Part shown: positions 25,136 to 34,348 of the stretch, piece after piece
Layout of the letters: each line of letters opens with the position of its first letter
Position numbering within the stretch: the stretch's first letter is position 1
Assembly (NCBI GenBank): GCA_037043015.1
Contig: CM073324.1
Coordinates: 17,202,597-17,266,596, forward strand
Length of the DNA stretch: 64,000 bases
Source: Bryum argenteum
Taxonomy: Eukaryota; Streptophyta; Bryopsida; Bryales; Bryaceae
Direction of reading: 5' to 3'
The notes under the pieces: model-generated
Databases searched by the model: none
Told to the model about the DNA's origin: nothing
Seen by the model: the letters and a program-made list of their open reading frames with translations, nothing else
Program-made: the position numbers and the translations under genes

Positions 25136-27958
25136 ATGTATCAAGTTCCTACTCAACTTGGCTCGTTGAAATTAAATTGCCAAGATATGAATTTAGGAAC
25201 CGAGGAAGAACCCCAAGTAATAAAAGTATATGAAGAATTAACTTCACAAGAATTTACAACTTGGCACAAATTCTTCATCGAAAACAAAAAGAGCTTTGCA
25301 TGGACATACAAAGATCTTAGAGGTATTCCACCAGAAATTTGTGAGCATAGAATAATTTTAGAAGAAAATACAAAGCCAATTCGACAAAGGCAATATCGTA
25401 TGAATCCAAAATATTCACTCATGGTCAAAGAAGAGATAGACAAATTATTGGAATGTGGATTTATATATCCGGTTCCATATAGTGAATGGGTTTCACCGAT
25501 AGTCGTGGTTCCAAAGAAAAATGGGAAACTACGAATTTGCCAGGATTTCCGAAAATTAAATGCTGCAACAAAGAAGGACCATTTTCCTTTACCATTTACG
25601 GATACATTGTTGGATAGTGTGGCCGGACATGAGACGTATTCATTCCTTGATGGATTTTCTGGATACAATCAAGTCCAAATTGCCAAAGAACATAGACCAC
25701 TTACAACTTTTACAACAGATTGGGGTACGTTTGCATATAATAAAATGCCATTTGGCTTATGCAATGCGCCAGCCACATTTCAAAGGGCTATGACTACAGC
25801 CTTCCAAAAGTACTTAAGAAAATTCATGGAAATTTTCCTTGACGATTTTTGTGTGTTTAGTTCAAAAGAAGATCATGCAGATCGACTATCCAAGTGTTTT
25901 CAACAATGCAACATATATGGTATATCTATAAATGCGGCGAAATCCCAATTCATAGTTCCATTTGGAAAATTACTTGGCCATATTGTATCCAAGGAAGGCA
26001 TGGCAACCGACCCAGATAAAGTAGCAATAATTGCTAATTTACCACCACCAAATACGGTTTCGGAAGTCAAAGGTTTTCTAGGCCATGTTGGCTATTATAG
26101 ACGATACATTTATAAGTACGCCGATATTGCCTTGCCATTAACGCACCTCTTGAGGAAAAGCGAAACCACTCCGGTATGGACACCAACTTGCGTAAAAGCA
26201 TTTAATACTTTGAAACAAAAATTAATAAGTGCACCAATTTTAGTCTCCCCAAATTGGGACAAAGACTTTGAAGTGTACGTGGATGCTTCCAACATGGCTA
26301 TTGGAAGTATATTAAGTCAAAAGGACGAAAAGGGAAGAGACCACCCAATATACTTCGCAAGTAGACAATTAAATGCGGCGGAACGAAATTATTCGGTCAC
26401 CGAAAGAGAAGCATTGGGAATGATATTCTCCGTACAAAAATATAGACATTATTTATTGGGTTACAAATTTACCTTTCATGTTGATCATGATGCGCTTAAA
26501 TACATGATAAATAAACCACAACTTAGTGGTCGAATTGCAAGATGGGTACTCTTATTACAAGAATTTAATTTTGTTATACAAGTGCGACCCGGAAAATGCC
26601 ACTTAAATGCTGATCATTTATCACGTATGTCCAATGAAGTGAATTTGGAACCAATAAATGATGAGCTACCGGATGCGCAACTATTTGAAGTAGATGTGAT
26701 CCCTTTTGAATATGCCGAAATTATTCATTATTTGCAAAATGGAAGTATTCCAATAGAATATACTTCTAAACAAAGAGATAGATTAATTTACAAAGCGGCT
26801 CCTTATACCATGATAGGAGAAGTGTTGTATAAGAAAGGAAAAGATGGCATTTTAAGGCGATGCATAAATCCAAGTGAAGTTCCATCAATTTTGGAAGCAT
26901 GCCATGATTCAAACTGCGGAGGCCATTTTGCAGGATTTGTAACTGCAACAAAAGCCTTAAATTCGGGCTATTGGTGGCCAACTTTATTCAAAGATGCAGC
27001 AGAATACGTGAAGAAATGTGATCCATGTCAACGAGTTGGTAAACCAACAACTAGTTCGGCTATGCCCTTACATCCAATCTTGGCACAAATTCCCTTTGAA
27101 AAGTGGGGAATTGACTTTGTAGGACCAATCAAACCTCCAAGTAGACAGGGAAGATGTCGATATATATTGATTGCTACGGAGTATGTAACTAAGTGGGCGG
27201 AAGCCATGCCAACAAAAACAGATGATGCGGAAACCGTTGCTAAATTTCTCTATGAAAATATAATTATTCGCTTTGGATGCCCCAAAGAACTTGTAAGTGA
27301 TAGAGGCACCCATTTTGTGAACATGATCATTGAGAATTTATTAAATAAATATTTCATCAAACATAGGAAGTCAACACCATATCACCCAAGAGCCAATGGA
27401 CAGACCGAGAAGACTAATGGTATTTTGTGTAAAATAATTACTAAAACCGTTCAAGGATCCAATATGGATTGGGATGAAAGGGTTTTTGATGCCTTATGGG
27501 CTTATCGCACGGCATACAAAGTAACCACAAAACATACTCCATTTCAACTTGTTTATGGTCAAGAGGCCATTCTGCCGATTGAATTCGAAATTCAATCATT
27601 ACGTATAGCGATTGACAATAGATTGGACGATGTCGAATCCTTAAAACACAGGTGTTACGAGTTAGAACAATTGGACGAAAAAAGAGCCCAAGCTTATTTA
27701 CATATGGCATCAATCCAAAATAGGCGCAAAAGCTATTACGATAGCAAACTTAAACCCAAAGAACTCAAAGTTGGAGATTTGGTATTATTATATGATAGTC
27801 GTTTTCAAAAATTTCCAGGGAAATTCGTAATGCGGTGGTTTGGTCCATACAAAATTTATAAAGATTATGCAAATGGTTCTATGGACCTGCAAGATTTACA
27901 AGGCAATATTCACCCCACACGCTACAATGGAAATCGCCTTAAGTTATATCAAACTTGA
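25136..27958 (+). CDS. pol: Pol: reverse transcriptase, RNase H, integrase (940 aa)
   Basis: Copies element RNA into DNA and inserts it. RT (about 70-270) has LDGFSGY with the first Asp and FLDDF at about 234-238 instead of the common YxDD. RNase H follows, with VYVDAS near 381, TEREALG and HVDHDAL. The integrase zinc motif is H..H near 590-597 plus CDPC. The catalytic triad is GIDFVG, SDRGTHF (near 720) and NGQTEK (near 755). The frame ends with a short basic tail and no chromodomain. The start is the first Met in the linker and is arbitrary; translation presumably comes from a gag-pol polyprotein. The only full RT in the element is here. Confidence 0.93.
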   Translation: MYQVPTQLGSLKLNCQDMNLGTEEEPQVIKVYEELTSQEFTTWHKFFIENKKSFAWTYKDLRGIPPEICEHRIILEENTKPIRQRQYRMNPKYSLMVKEEIDKLLECGFIYPVPYSEWVSPIVVVPKKNGKLRICQDFRKLNAATKKDHFPLPFTDTLLDSVAGHETYSFLDGFSGYNQVQIAKEHRPLTTFTTDWGTFAYNKMPFGLCNAPATFQRAMTTAFQKYLRKFMEIFLDDFCVFSSKEDHADRLSKCFQQCNIYGISINAAKSQFIVPFGKLLGHIVSKEGMATDPDKVAIIANLPPPNTVSEVKGFLGHVGYYRRYIYKYADIALPLTHLLRKSETTPVWTPTCVKAFNTLKQKLISAPILVSPNWDKDFEVYVDASNMAIGSILSQKDEKGRDHPIYFASRQLNAAERNYSVTEREALGMIFSVQKYRHYLLGYKFTFHVDHDALKYMINKPQLSGRIARWVLLLQEFNFVIQVRPGKCHLNADHLSRMSNEVNLEPINDELPDAQLFEVDVIPFEYAEIIHYLQNGSIPIEYTSKQRDRLIYKAAPYTMIGEVLYKKGKDGILRRCINPSEVPSILEACHDSNCGGHFAGFVTATKALNSGYWWPTLFKDAAEYVKKCDPCQRVGKPTTSSAMPLHPILAQIPFEKWGIDFVGPIKPPSRQGRCRYILIATEYVTKWAEAMPTKTDDAETVAKFLYENIIIRFGCPKELVSDRGTHFVNMIIENLLNKYFIKHRKSTPYHPRANGQTEKTNGILCKIITKTVQGSNMDWDERVFDALWAYRTAYKVTTKHTPFQLVYGQEAILPIEFEIQSLRIAIDNRLDDVESLKHRCYELEQLDEKRAQAYLHMASIQNRRKSYYDSKLKPKELKVGDLVLLYDSRFQKFPGKFVMRWFGPYKIYKDYANGSMDLQDLQGNIHPTRYNGNRLKLYQT

Positions 27959-30107
27959 GGACAAGTTTTAGGCTAAATGGGGGGGAGGCATGCAATTTAA
28001 AAATAAATATATTCACTTAGATTCAAGAAATATATACTTAATATATAATTCAAATTAATATGGATTAGAGGAACAAGTGTCATACAATATCCAAATTACT
28101 TCATGAATCCATGAAAATATACATAAAAGCGGAAAATCTTTAATCTAGAATTTTAAAAGAAAGCTAGAAGATATGATTGAAAACACTAAGAGAAATTGGC
28201 AAAAACAGTGAATTATCAACCTTTTTGCAAGGCTTATATTAAATTCTAAATCAAAACATACAAGCATAACAATACTAAATTCTAGTATTCTATACTATAT
28301 TCTATCAGATTAGTAAGATTAGAATGAATAAAAATTCCTACTTCTAAATTATCGAAGGGATTAAAAATGACAAATCAGTACAGTTAATCATTATTAACCA
28401 AGGGGGTGGAAGCCTTTAAAAATCGACTATAGTCTTAAAAAAATGGATAACGAATCTGCATGGCCATCATGAGTAGGCATGGCATTAGTGAAATGACTAT
28501 AGTCTGTCTGGTGAGGGGACACCATGGGAAAGCAGTTGCAGGCGGTTATGGCACTTCTTGCAACCAGCAGCTCCACCTTCTCACATTTCCTGTTTTCACA
28601 AGCTCATTTCCTTCGAGCATTGAGACGTAGTGACTGAGGATCCGTGGAGAGAGAGAGCAGACTATAGTCGTGAGTAGAGATTGGAGGTCTTTGAAGCAAA
28701 GACTATAGTCAGCATTGTGGTACACAGAGCCACTTCGGACAAGCTGATCAGGAGGTGACGAGGACTCAGTCAAGACGTAGTCGCAGAAGTGAAAACGTGG
28801 AAGACTATAGTCCGGTGGTGGAGGAGATCGAATCATTGAAGCTGCAGAAGGGAGCATGCAACAAACGGCCAAGAGCAGGAGCATCAGGTTCTGCACCAGT
28901 TGAAGAAATTCAGTTTGTAAGACAGGAACTCTCTTTGCTTTCAAAACCCGATCATGAATGTTCTGAAGATTGATTAACCTAAAAGCAACATGATATATGG
29001 AAAACGATGAAGGAAATCAGAGTTGCAATTAAGGAAGTAAAGGAACCTGAGTAGTGAAGCAGAATTAGGTCACAGCGGATACGAGGTCTCACCGTTAAAA
29101 ACGCTGGTGAGGGTTATCAACAGAAGTAGAGTATAACAATCAATCCATAGTCAGAAGACAGGCCAGATCAATGACTATAGTCGTTCTTGTGATGTCTGAA
29201 ACGAACTGGATATGTGAAGGAAAAATTATGAGAACCGAAAATAAGCAGAAAGCAAGAAGGAACCTGTGCAAAATGAATATCAAGAAGATAAGACTATAGT
29301 CATGCTCTGCTGACTTTGATGATGTAATCTTCATTCAAACTTGCTGGTGATTACGTGCAGAGGCAATTTCGAAAAAAGACTATAGTCTAGAATTGCCGGT
29401 CAATCCAGGCAGCCTGAAGACGAACAGAAACGGCTGAAAGAGAGAACTCAACAAGACCTGCACCAAGATCCCGAATAAGCTAAGTATGTATCAAACCGAT
29501 ATCTGGATGATTTACTTTTCTTTCAAGGACGATACACATAAGTATGAAAAATCCAGACTTGCAACGAACCTCGTATGTGGATTAAGATCAATGCAAGACT
29601 ATAGTCTGTACATACGATCTGCTGGGAGGAACCGGAGATTATAGCACACCAATAAAATGAAAGACTATAGACAAACAAGCTTGCTCCTGATTTCCTTGCT
29701 AGATCTGCACGATACTAAAAGACTATAGTCGAATCACAAGCAGATCGGAGGAATTGCAGAGGAAAGACCATAGTCCGGATTGAGATCGCCAGATAAGATG
29801 CCGCCTCGAGCAAAGAAGGGGGTGAACCCACCCATAACACCGGCAAAGTCAGCACCACCATTGGTTGCCCCGACACCACCACCTGCACCTCCGGTATGAT
29901 CTGAATTTAGTTAACAACAAAGAAGAATTCCGGGACAGATGATGAAAATTAAAAACTGGAATTTGTTGTCATTGTAAACATGAGCACCTACCGGATTAAT
30001 GGAAGGAACCAGAGACTATAGTCTGAACATGTGAAGGAATGAAAAAAAAAATATAAATGATGAAATAAGGCACCAGTTAAGATCCCGAAGCCTGACTATA
30101 GTCTGTA
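27959..30107 (+). other. Long post-pol spacer of the retrotransposon
   Basis: 2.1 kb without a convincing ORF. It starts with AT-rich sequence to about 28420 and then becomes purine-rich with many copies of GACTATAGTC and one-base variants. A proline-rich open segment (about 29800-29890, PPRAKKGVNPP-like) may be a decayed exon of the following ORF; splicing is possible but unproved. Confidence 0.5.
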
Positions 30108-30947
30108 ATGAAGAACCGAGCAGGGCCAGCCTTAACCATCACCGAAACAGCCAAGACTATAGACTGCAATGATAAAGGCAAGAAGACAGTCATGCCGAAG
30201 GACGCCAAGGGGACCACCTTATGGCGACATAACATGGAGAATTTGAGGAAAGCAGGGCTATGGACCTTCATCGAAGAAGTGAGTTCAAGACCATGGCCGA
30301 ATGAGAGCTATCTGCTGCCGTTCATCATGACCATAGTCAACCGAGGCAGGCTGAGCGGCTCGATCGAAGGACGCCCTGTGCTGATCACATCCGAGGTTAT
30401 CAGCAGGGCGTTGCACATTCCAGGACCTGAAGGAGGAATGCAAGCCAGCATGATCAAACAGATGACTCGAGATGAAGCAAAGGTCATCTTCAAGAGAGGT
30501 TTCTCCTCATATGATGGGAGCGCATGGTGCATAGAAGAAGCTGTCCAGCCTTGGCAAGATTGGTTAATCTTCATCAACACCATATTTGCATTTGAAGAAA
30601 ATCCGATTGCCTTGAAACCGGAGCTTACCCGTATGGCTGTAGCAGCATGGGGAGGTGCTCGACTGGATTGGACCAAGGTGATTGAAGAAGGGATGAAACG
30701 CTTGATCTGGGCAAAACCTGGCACATTGCCTCAGAATCACATATTTCAAGTGTATCTCAGCATGATGTGCACAGAAGCCTTGAGGCATCCACCACCAAAC
30801 CCGCTTCCACCACCGGAGGTAGCGGCGGGACCACCCCGGCACCCAAACGGCGGCAGCCACCGTCACCGAGCCTATAGTCATGCGTGCGAGCCAAAAGCAA
30901 ACCATCGAAGAAGAAGAGAGAGCCATACCTCGGGAGGCCAAAGCTAA
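30108..30947 (+). CDS. Post-pol ORF, N-terminal part, unknown function
   Basis: A 279-residue frame starts MKNRAGPALTITETAKTIDC. It has a globular-looking region (about 40-230, with motifs such as LWTFIEEVSSRPWPNESYLLPF and AVAAWGGARLDWTKVIEEGMKRL) and then a Pro-rich hinge. Near 30810-30850 the coding signal moves to another frame (EPIVMRASQKQTIEEEERA), so the C-terminal 35 residues shown by this frame are probably spurious. No domain is recognised. Its place after pol is where Athila-type elements carry an env-like ORF, but I see no signal peptide or membrane segment. Confidence 0.6.
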   Translation: MKNRAGPALTITETAKTIDCNDKGKKTVMPKDAKGTTLWRHNMENLRKAGLWTFIEEVSSRPWPNESYLLPFIMTIVNRGRLSGSIEGRPVLITSEVISRALHIPGPEGGMQASMIKQMTRDEAKVIFKRGFSSYDGSAWCIEEAVQPWQDWLIFINTIFAFEENPIALKPELTRMAVAAWGGARLDWTKVIEEGMKRLIWAKPGTLPQNHIFQVYLSMMCTEALRHPPPNPLPPPEVAAGPPRHPNGGSHRHRAYSHACEPKANHRRRRESHTSGGQS

Positions 30948-31062
30948 CCGATCGGGAGAGGAGGAGCTTGAAAACAGGGTTGCCACCGAGGCTTGAAGGT
31001 GACCGAGTTGGAAGATAGACTCGGGACATTCTTGCCCAAGCCGATCGTGGCGGAGATGATAA

Positions 31063-31245
31063 ATGCGCAAAGAACAGAGGATTCTTGGCCTGAGAAAGAC
31101 TATAGTCGACAACGAGGTTGTGCGTGATGGAATGACAAAGGCAGCCCAGCGGAAGGACGAAATGTTAGATGAGGCTCGAGCCAGGACAGCAAGACTCCAC
31201 GAAGAACAGCAGAGTTTGATAAAAACCACCGCAATCGCGGAGTAG
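31063..31245 (+). pseudogene. Post-pol ORF, middle fragment (coiled coil)
   Basis: A 60-codon frame rich in Arg, Glu, Lys and Ala (RKTIVDNEVVRDGMTKAAQR), helical in character. It joins open segments in other frames on each side: an upstream piece ends ENRVATEA then stop near 30984, and the downstream piece is WENELQSEKTSNRAMIEQLR near 31250. The palindrome at 31098 reads TIV here, in the same phase as elsewhere. It is best read as part of one long protein interrupted by indels. Confidence 0.55.
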
Positions 31246-31292
31246 CACGATGGGAGAATGAGCTACAGAGTGAAAAGACAAGCAACAGGGCG

Positions 31293-32657
31293 ATGATCGA
31301 GCAGTTGAGGAACGAGGTTGGGGGAGTACGGCAAGAGAAGCAGGATGCGGTGGAGGCCCTCCACGGATTAAAAGAGAAGCTGAGCCATCAGAAGATCGAC
31401 CACGCCGCTCTGTTGGAGAAGTATCGCAGTCAACAGCAGACTATAGTCCGGCTCGAGGTTGAGCTGGCCCAGGCTCAGCAACGCAATCCATCACAGACTA
31501 TAGTCTTGCAACCTCAGTTGGAGGAGGTCAATCGGGAGTTGCAGAGGACTATAGACCAACTTCAAGCAGACCTCGCAAATACTCAGCGTCAGCTTGTGGA
31601 CAATCGGCATCAGCAAAAGACTATAGACGAGTTGCGTAGCGACCTCGGTGAAGCCCGCCGCGTGATTGCGGAGCTGCAACGCCAGATTGAGGACAGCCAG
31701 GCACCGATTAGGGTTCCGGATGCCACCAGCGAACTTCAGCGGCTGAGGGCTGAACTGCAGAAGAGCCAACGGCAAGTCGAGGTGGCTCAACGACAATTGG
31801 CAGCGGAGCAACAGACCATCTTCGAATTGCAATTCGAACTGCAGCAGCAACAGACTATAGTCCAGGAAGACATTCATCCTCCTGCTCCGAATTCTCCGCC
31901 CCACAGCTTGCCTGCGTATCAGGGAAATTATGAGGCCTTGTTCAATCACGCCGGTGAGCAGCCCATACCAACATGGGAGGCAATTGCATGGATCCTCCAA
32001 GACTATGGTCAATCCCGAGTGGAGCTCACCCCCGCCGACATCGTCTATAGACAGGAGTCGCAGTATTGGACTCGAAGCCCACCAGCAGCTGTGAGGGAAG
32101 ATCCTCGATTTTGTAACTGTCCAAGGAGGAACAGATGGAATCCCAGTGCTACTCTCAACTCCATTGAGTACAACTGGCCTTTGATTCCGGGATTGAAAAG
32201 AACTCCTCAAGAGTGTTATGATTCCTATTCAGCATTTTGGGCTCAACACCAACATTGCCAGGATCCGGTATGCTACAGAGCTGCTATATTTTGCAAAATC
32301 CTTGCCAAATGGTGCATTGATTTTGGAGTGTGGATGGATGTGGACGTTCGCAATGATGGAGTTATACCCCATACAGTTGATCACCCAGAGTTTTGGCTAA
32401 CTCTCAAGCTTCAGTACCAGTGTACTCGGGTTAACCGAGTTTTGGAGGCTATGTGCTTGACTCACTTTATCATTGGTGCACATCTCACCATGATAAATGA
32501 GTTTGGCAACCTCCGGATGCGGCCCATTCAGCGGTTCTTGCAGCAGCAGCGTCGTGACAACCCCCAGCTCGTGGCTACAGATTCAGCGATCAGTGGAGCA
32601 TTGGAGCGCATGGATCGTAGGAGTGGAGCATCTTCTAGTGATAGGCGCCATCGTTAG
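31293..32657 (+). CDS. Post-pol ORF, C-terminal part: long coiled coil plus globular tail
   Basis: A 454-residue frame. Residues 1-190 form a Gln/Glu/Leu-rich coiled coil with recurring QTIV or TID tripeptides encoded by the palindrome. Residues about 200-430 are globular, with Trp/Cys/Tyr-rich motifs (IAWILQDYG, FCNCPRRNRWNP, CYRAAIFCKILAKWCIDFG, FWLTLKLQYQC). The tail is Arg/Ser-rich. The open frame extends upstream of the first Met to about 31246. I do not recognise the family. It ends 64 nt before the 3' LTR. It could be a structural, env-position or captured host protein. Confidence 0.65.
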   Translation: MIEQLRNEVGGVRQEKQDAVEALHGLKEKLSHQKIDHAALLEKYRSQQQTIVRLEVELAQAQQRNPSQTIVLQPQLEEVNRELQRTIDQLQADLANTQRQLVDNRHQQKTIDELRSDLGEARRVIAELQRQIEDSQAPIRVPDATSELQRLRAELQKSQRQVEVAQRQLAAEQQTIFELQFELQQQQTIVQEDIHPPAPNSPPHSLPAYQGNYEALFNHAGEQPIPTWEAIAWILQDYGQSRVELTPADIVYRQESQYWTRSPPAAVREDPRFCNCPRRNRWNPSATLNSIEYNWPLIPGLKRTPQECYDSYSAFWAQHQHCQDPVCYRAAIFCKILAKWCIDFGVWMDVDVRNDGVIPHTVDHPEFWLTLKLQYQCTRVNRVLEAMCLTHFIIGAHLTMINEFGNLRMRPIQRFLQQQRRDNPQLVATDSAISGALERMDRRSGASSSDRRHR

Positions 32658-32672
32658 ATTTTTTTTAGCTTT

Positions 32673-32708
32673 CTATGTGTTCATGTTTGCGGGGACGCAA
32701 ACACATAG
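32673..32708 (+). promoter_or_regulatory. Stable hairpin beside the polypurine tract
   Basis: CTATGTG (32673-32679) pairs with CACATAG (32702-32708). TTTGCG (32686-32691) pairs with CGCAAA (32696-32701) around a GGGA loop, leaving a six-base bulge on one side. It lies between the last stop codon and the polypurine tract; a role in RNA 3' processing or plus-strand priming is only a guess. Confidence 0.55.
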
Positions 32709-32717
32709 AGGAGAGGG
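32707..32717 (+). promoter_or_regulatory. Polypurine tract
   Basis: AGAGGAGAGGG followed by CTA and then the 3' LTR. This is the expected position for plus-strand DNA priming. Confidence 0.8.
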
Positions 32718-32720
32718 CTA

Positions 32721-33499
32721 TGTCACACACTTCTTTTTCATTTTGAGTCTATCTTTTGACTTTTCGCATGAGTAAAAGTTCATTTTCGTCTGCCTTTTCC
32801 ATTTTAAGTGTGAATAAGAGTTCAAATGAGATTGGAATGGAGAATAAGCCAAAAGGTAGCTAATGAAAAGGCATGAGCAAATGAAAGGTTGTAAGTCTAA
32901 AATTTGAGAATCATAAGTAGGGAGAGAAGTGGTTATTTTCCTTTGAACACATAAGAGTGAAATGTGTATCCCGCACTCAGAAGAAGTGTGAGTTTGTGAA
33001 TTGTGAAGATTGAGTTTCGAGTTGTGAAGTAGTTTGTAAAACAAATTGTTGTTTTAACAACAAAGTATGTAATATATATATGATACTTGACGAAGAAACA
33101 ATTAATATTAAAATACAAAATTGAAACCATGAATGTTGAATGAATTGGAAAACAAGTTCGAAAATTGTAAACATTGAAATTGCAAACCAATTGTTTGTAT
33201 AGAAATTGGAAGTATACTTGTGTATAGGCTTTGGATTATTTTGAGCATATGAATTGTGAAGACAATAAACTTTGAATAATGGAACACATGAATACTTGAA
33301 GCCGGAAATATACATTGAGTTGAAAGAAAGTGGTAATGAATATAGAATGAGTTCTTGTAATTATTTCTAAATCATTGTTGATTTATCTTCTATTCGTGAC
33401 CATAATTGCATAACTTTGACCGACTTAGACTCTCCCGACAAAGAACTCCCCTATCTACATTCTTTGGGTTTCTTTTAACCCATTGAAAAACGCTTTACA
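32721..33499 (+). repeat. 3' LTR
   Basis: 779 bp, the same length and, by eye, the same sequence as 14774-15552. It is followed by ATATA and the rest of the AT microsatellite into which the element inserted. Confidence 0.95.
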
Positions 33500-33504
33500 A
33501 TATA

Positions 33505-34348
33505 TATATATATATATATATAATTTTATTAAAAGAAAACGTTTTTAGACTTTCAACCGAAGGATCTCGTACCTTACTAGGATATTATTAAAAAATTCAA
33601 TTGTTGGATCTACTCTATTTGTAAACTCATAAGATTCAAGGTTGATGTAAAAGTTTTCTTGGTCATTGCTAGGGACACATAGTATACATGGTACCAAGGG
33701 CAAGTTAAAGTTTGTAATCCCGAACATTCTGGTCAGATTTTATTCCATGTAGGTAGTCAAGTTGGATACCCTCATGCAAAGTTCTAGAGACTCATTGCGC
33801 TTTTTTGAACTTCATGCAAGTTATTTTCTAGAAAAGGTATTTAAATAGCAATCTAGTAAAACAAGCACTATGAAAAATATTCTCGGCCTAGGGGAAATGT
33901 GAACAGTGAGTATATTCCTTTCTAAACTTTTATTTTCAAAGGATTTTTTAAAAAATAAAATAAAAATAAATAAATAGATTAAGAATATAAATAATATAAT
34001 AATGATAATGATAATAAATTCAAAAATCATGAAAATTGAAAAATTTTGAAAGAAATAATTCAAAAATTACTAAAACATCTGACGATTATTACTATAATTT
34101 TGGAGGGTGCCCTTGTAAAATTGGTAGATGTCTTAACTTGAGTCAATTTAGTTATGACCAAATTCTTTTCTGATCAAAATTTTAAAAATAAAATAAAATG
34201 TTTAAACCGCCCTTTTTGGACTTGAGAACTAAAGATTCCAATATAAGGGTCAAAAATTGGGAATTCTGCTCTTGTTACATACACTGTACAGTGTAGGGAG
34301 CATGTAGTAAAATGTCAAGGTATAATATTACATTTCACCCTTGAACCA
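33505..34348. other. AT-rich dispersed repeat remnant
   Basis: No gene. Sequence around 33540-34250 shares phrases with 39740-41960 and 50900-51430 (for example the block about a restored or lost AAAATTT-rich context, TTTACAAGGGC and AACCCCTAAA ends), indicating an old non-coding repeat family in several decayed copies. Confidence 0.4.

Larger units (their letters stand above)
16913..25543 (+). repeat. Three tandem copies of a 2.88-kb gag-protease-RT-start unit
   Basis: Units are 16913-19786, 19787-22664 and 22665-25543. Each runs from the gag core (NIAQFPLFNG) to the start of RT (KLRICQ). At both internal junctions the RT codon string is joined directly to gag: TTGCCAGGAATATTGC. The two parental sequences share GGA at the join. 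Only the third unit continues into the full RT. Copies are nearly identical and differ mainly by small indels. It could be a real duplication arising during reverse transcription or recombination, or a misassembly. Confidence 0.9.
28425..32052. repeat. Dispersed 10-bp palindrome array, GACTATAGTC
   Basis: Sixteen exact copies begin at 28425, 28495, 28660, 28701, 28803, 29173, 29292, 29378, 29597, 29721, 30014, 30094, 31098, 31439, 31496 and 31853. Nine variants, mostly one substitution, begin at 29663, 29766, 30155, 30329, 30870, 31547, 31619, 32001 and 32043. The last is the double variant GTCTATAGAC, itself palindromic. Spacing is irregular (41 to about 540 bp) and flanks are unrelated, so this is not a tandem repeat. 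I saw no exact copy in gag-pol or the LTRs. Within coding parts most copies sit in one codon phase and read Thr-Ile-Val or Thr-Ile-Asp. Confidence 0.93.
14774..33499 (+). mobile_element. Complete Ty3/gypsy LTR retrotransposon, 18.7 kb
   Basis: Two 779-bp direct repeats (14774-15552, 32721-33499), each TGTCACAC...TTTACA, bound the element. A 5-bp target duplication ATATA (14769-14773, 33500-33504) lies in an AT microsatellite. Order: LTR, primer site, small ORF, gag, protease, partial RT, two further tandem gag-protease-partial RT units, full RT-RNaseH-integrase, long post-pol region with a coiled-coil ORF, polypurine tract, LTR. Pol order RT-RNaseH-IN defines Ty3/gypsy. No chromodomain is seen after integrase, and the element has extra ORFs before gag and after pol, so it fits the non-chromovirus (Athila/Tat-like) branch. 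Identical LTRs imply a very recent insertion. Confidence 0.95.

Noticed and set aside
27750-27958. Chromodomain at the pol C-terminus
   Set aside because: The frame ends shortly after the integrase C-terminal fold with no aromatic-cage chromodomain pattern.
30108-30947. Env-like glycoprotein call for the post-pol ORF
   Set aside because: No signal peptide, TM helix or glycoprotein features; only the position fits.
28425-32052. Tandem satellite explanation for the palindromes
   Set aside because: Intervals vary from about 40 to 540 bp with unrelated intervening sequence, including open coding frames.
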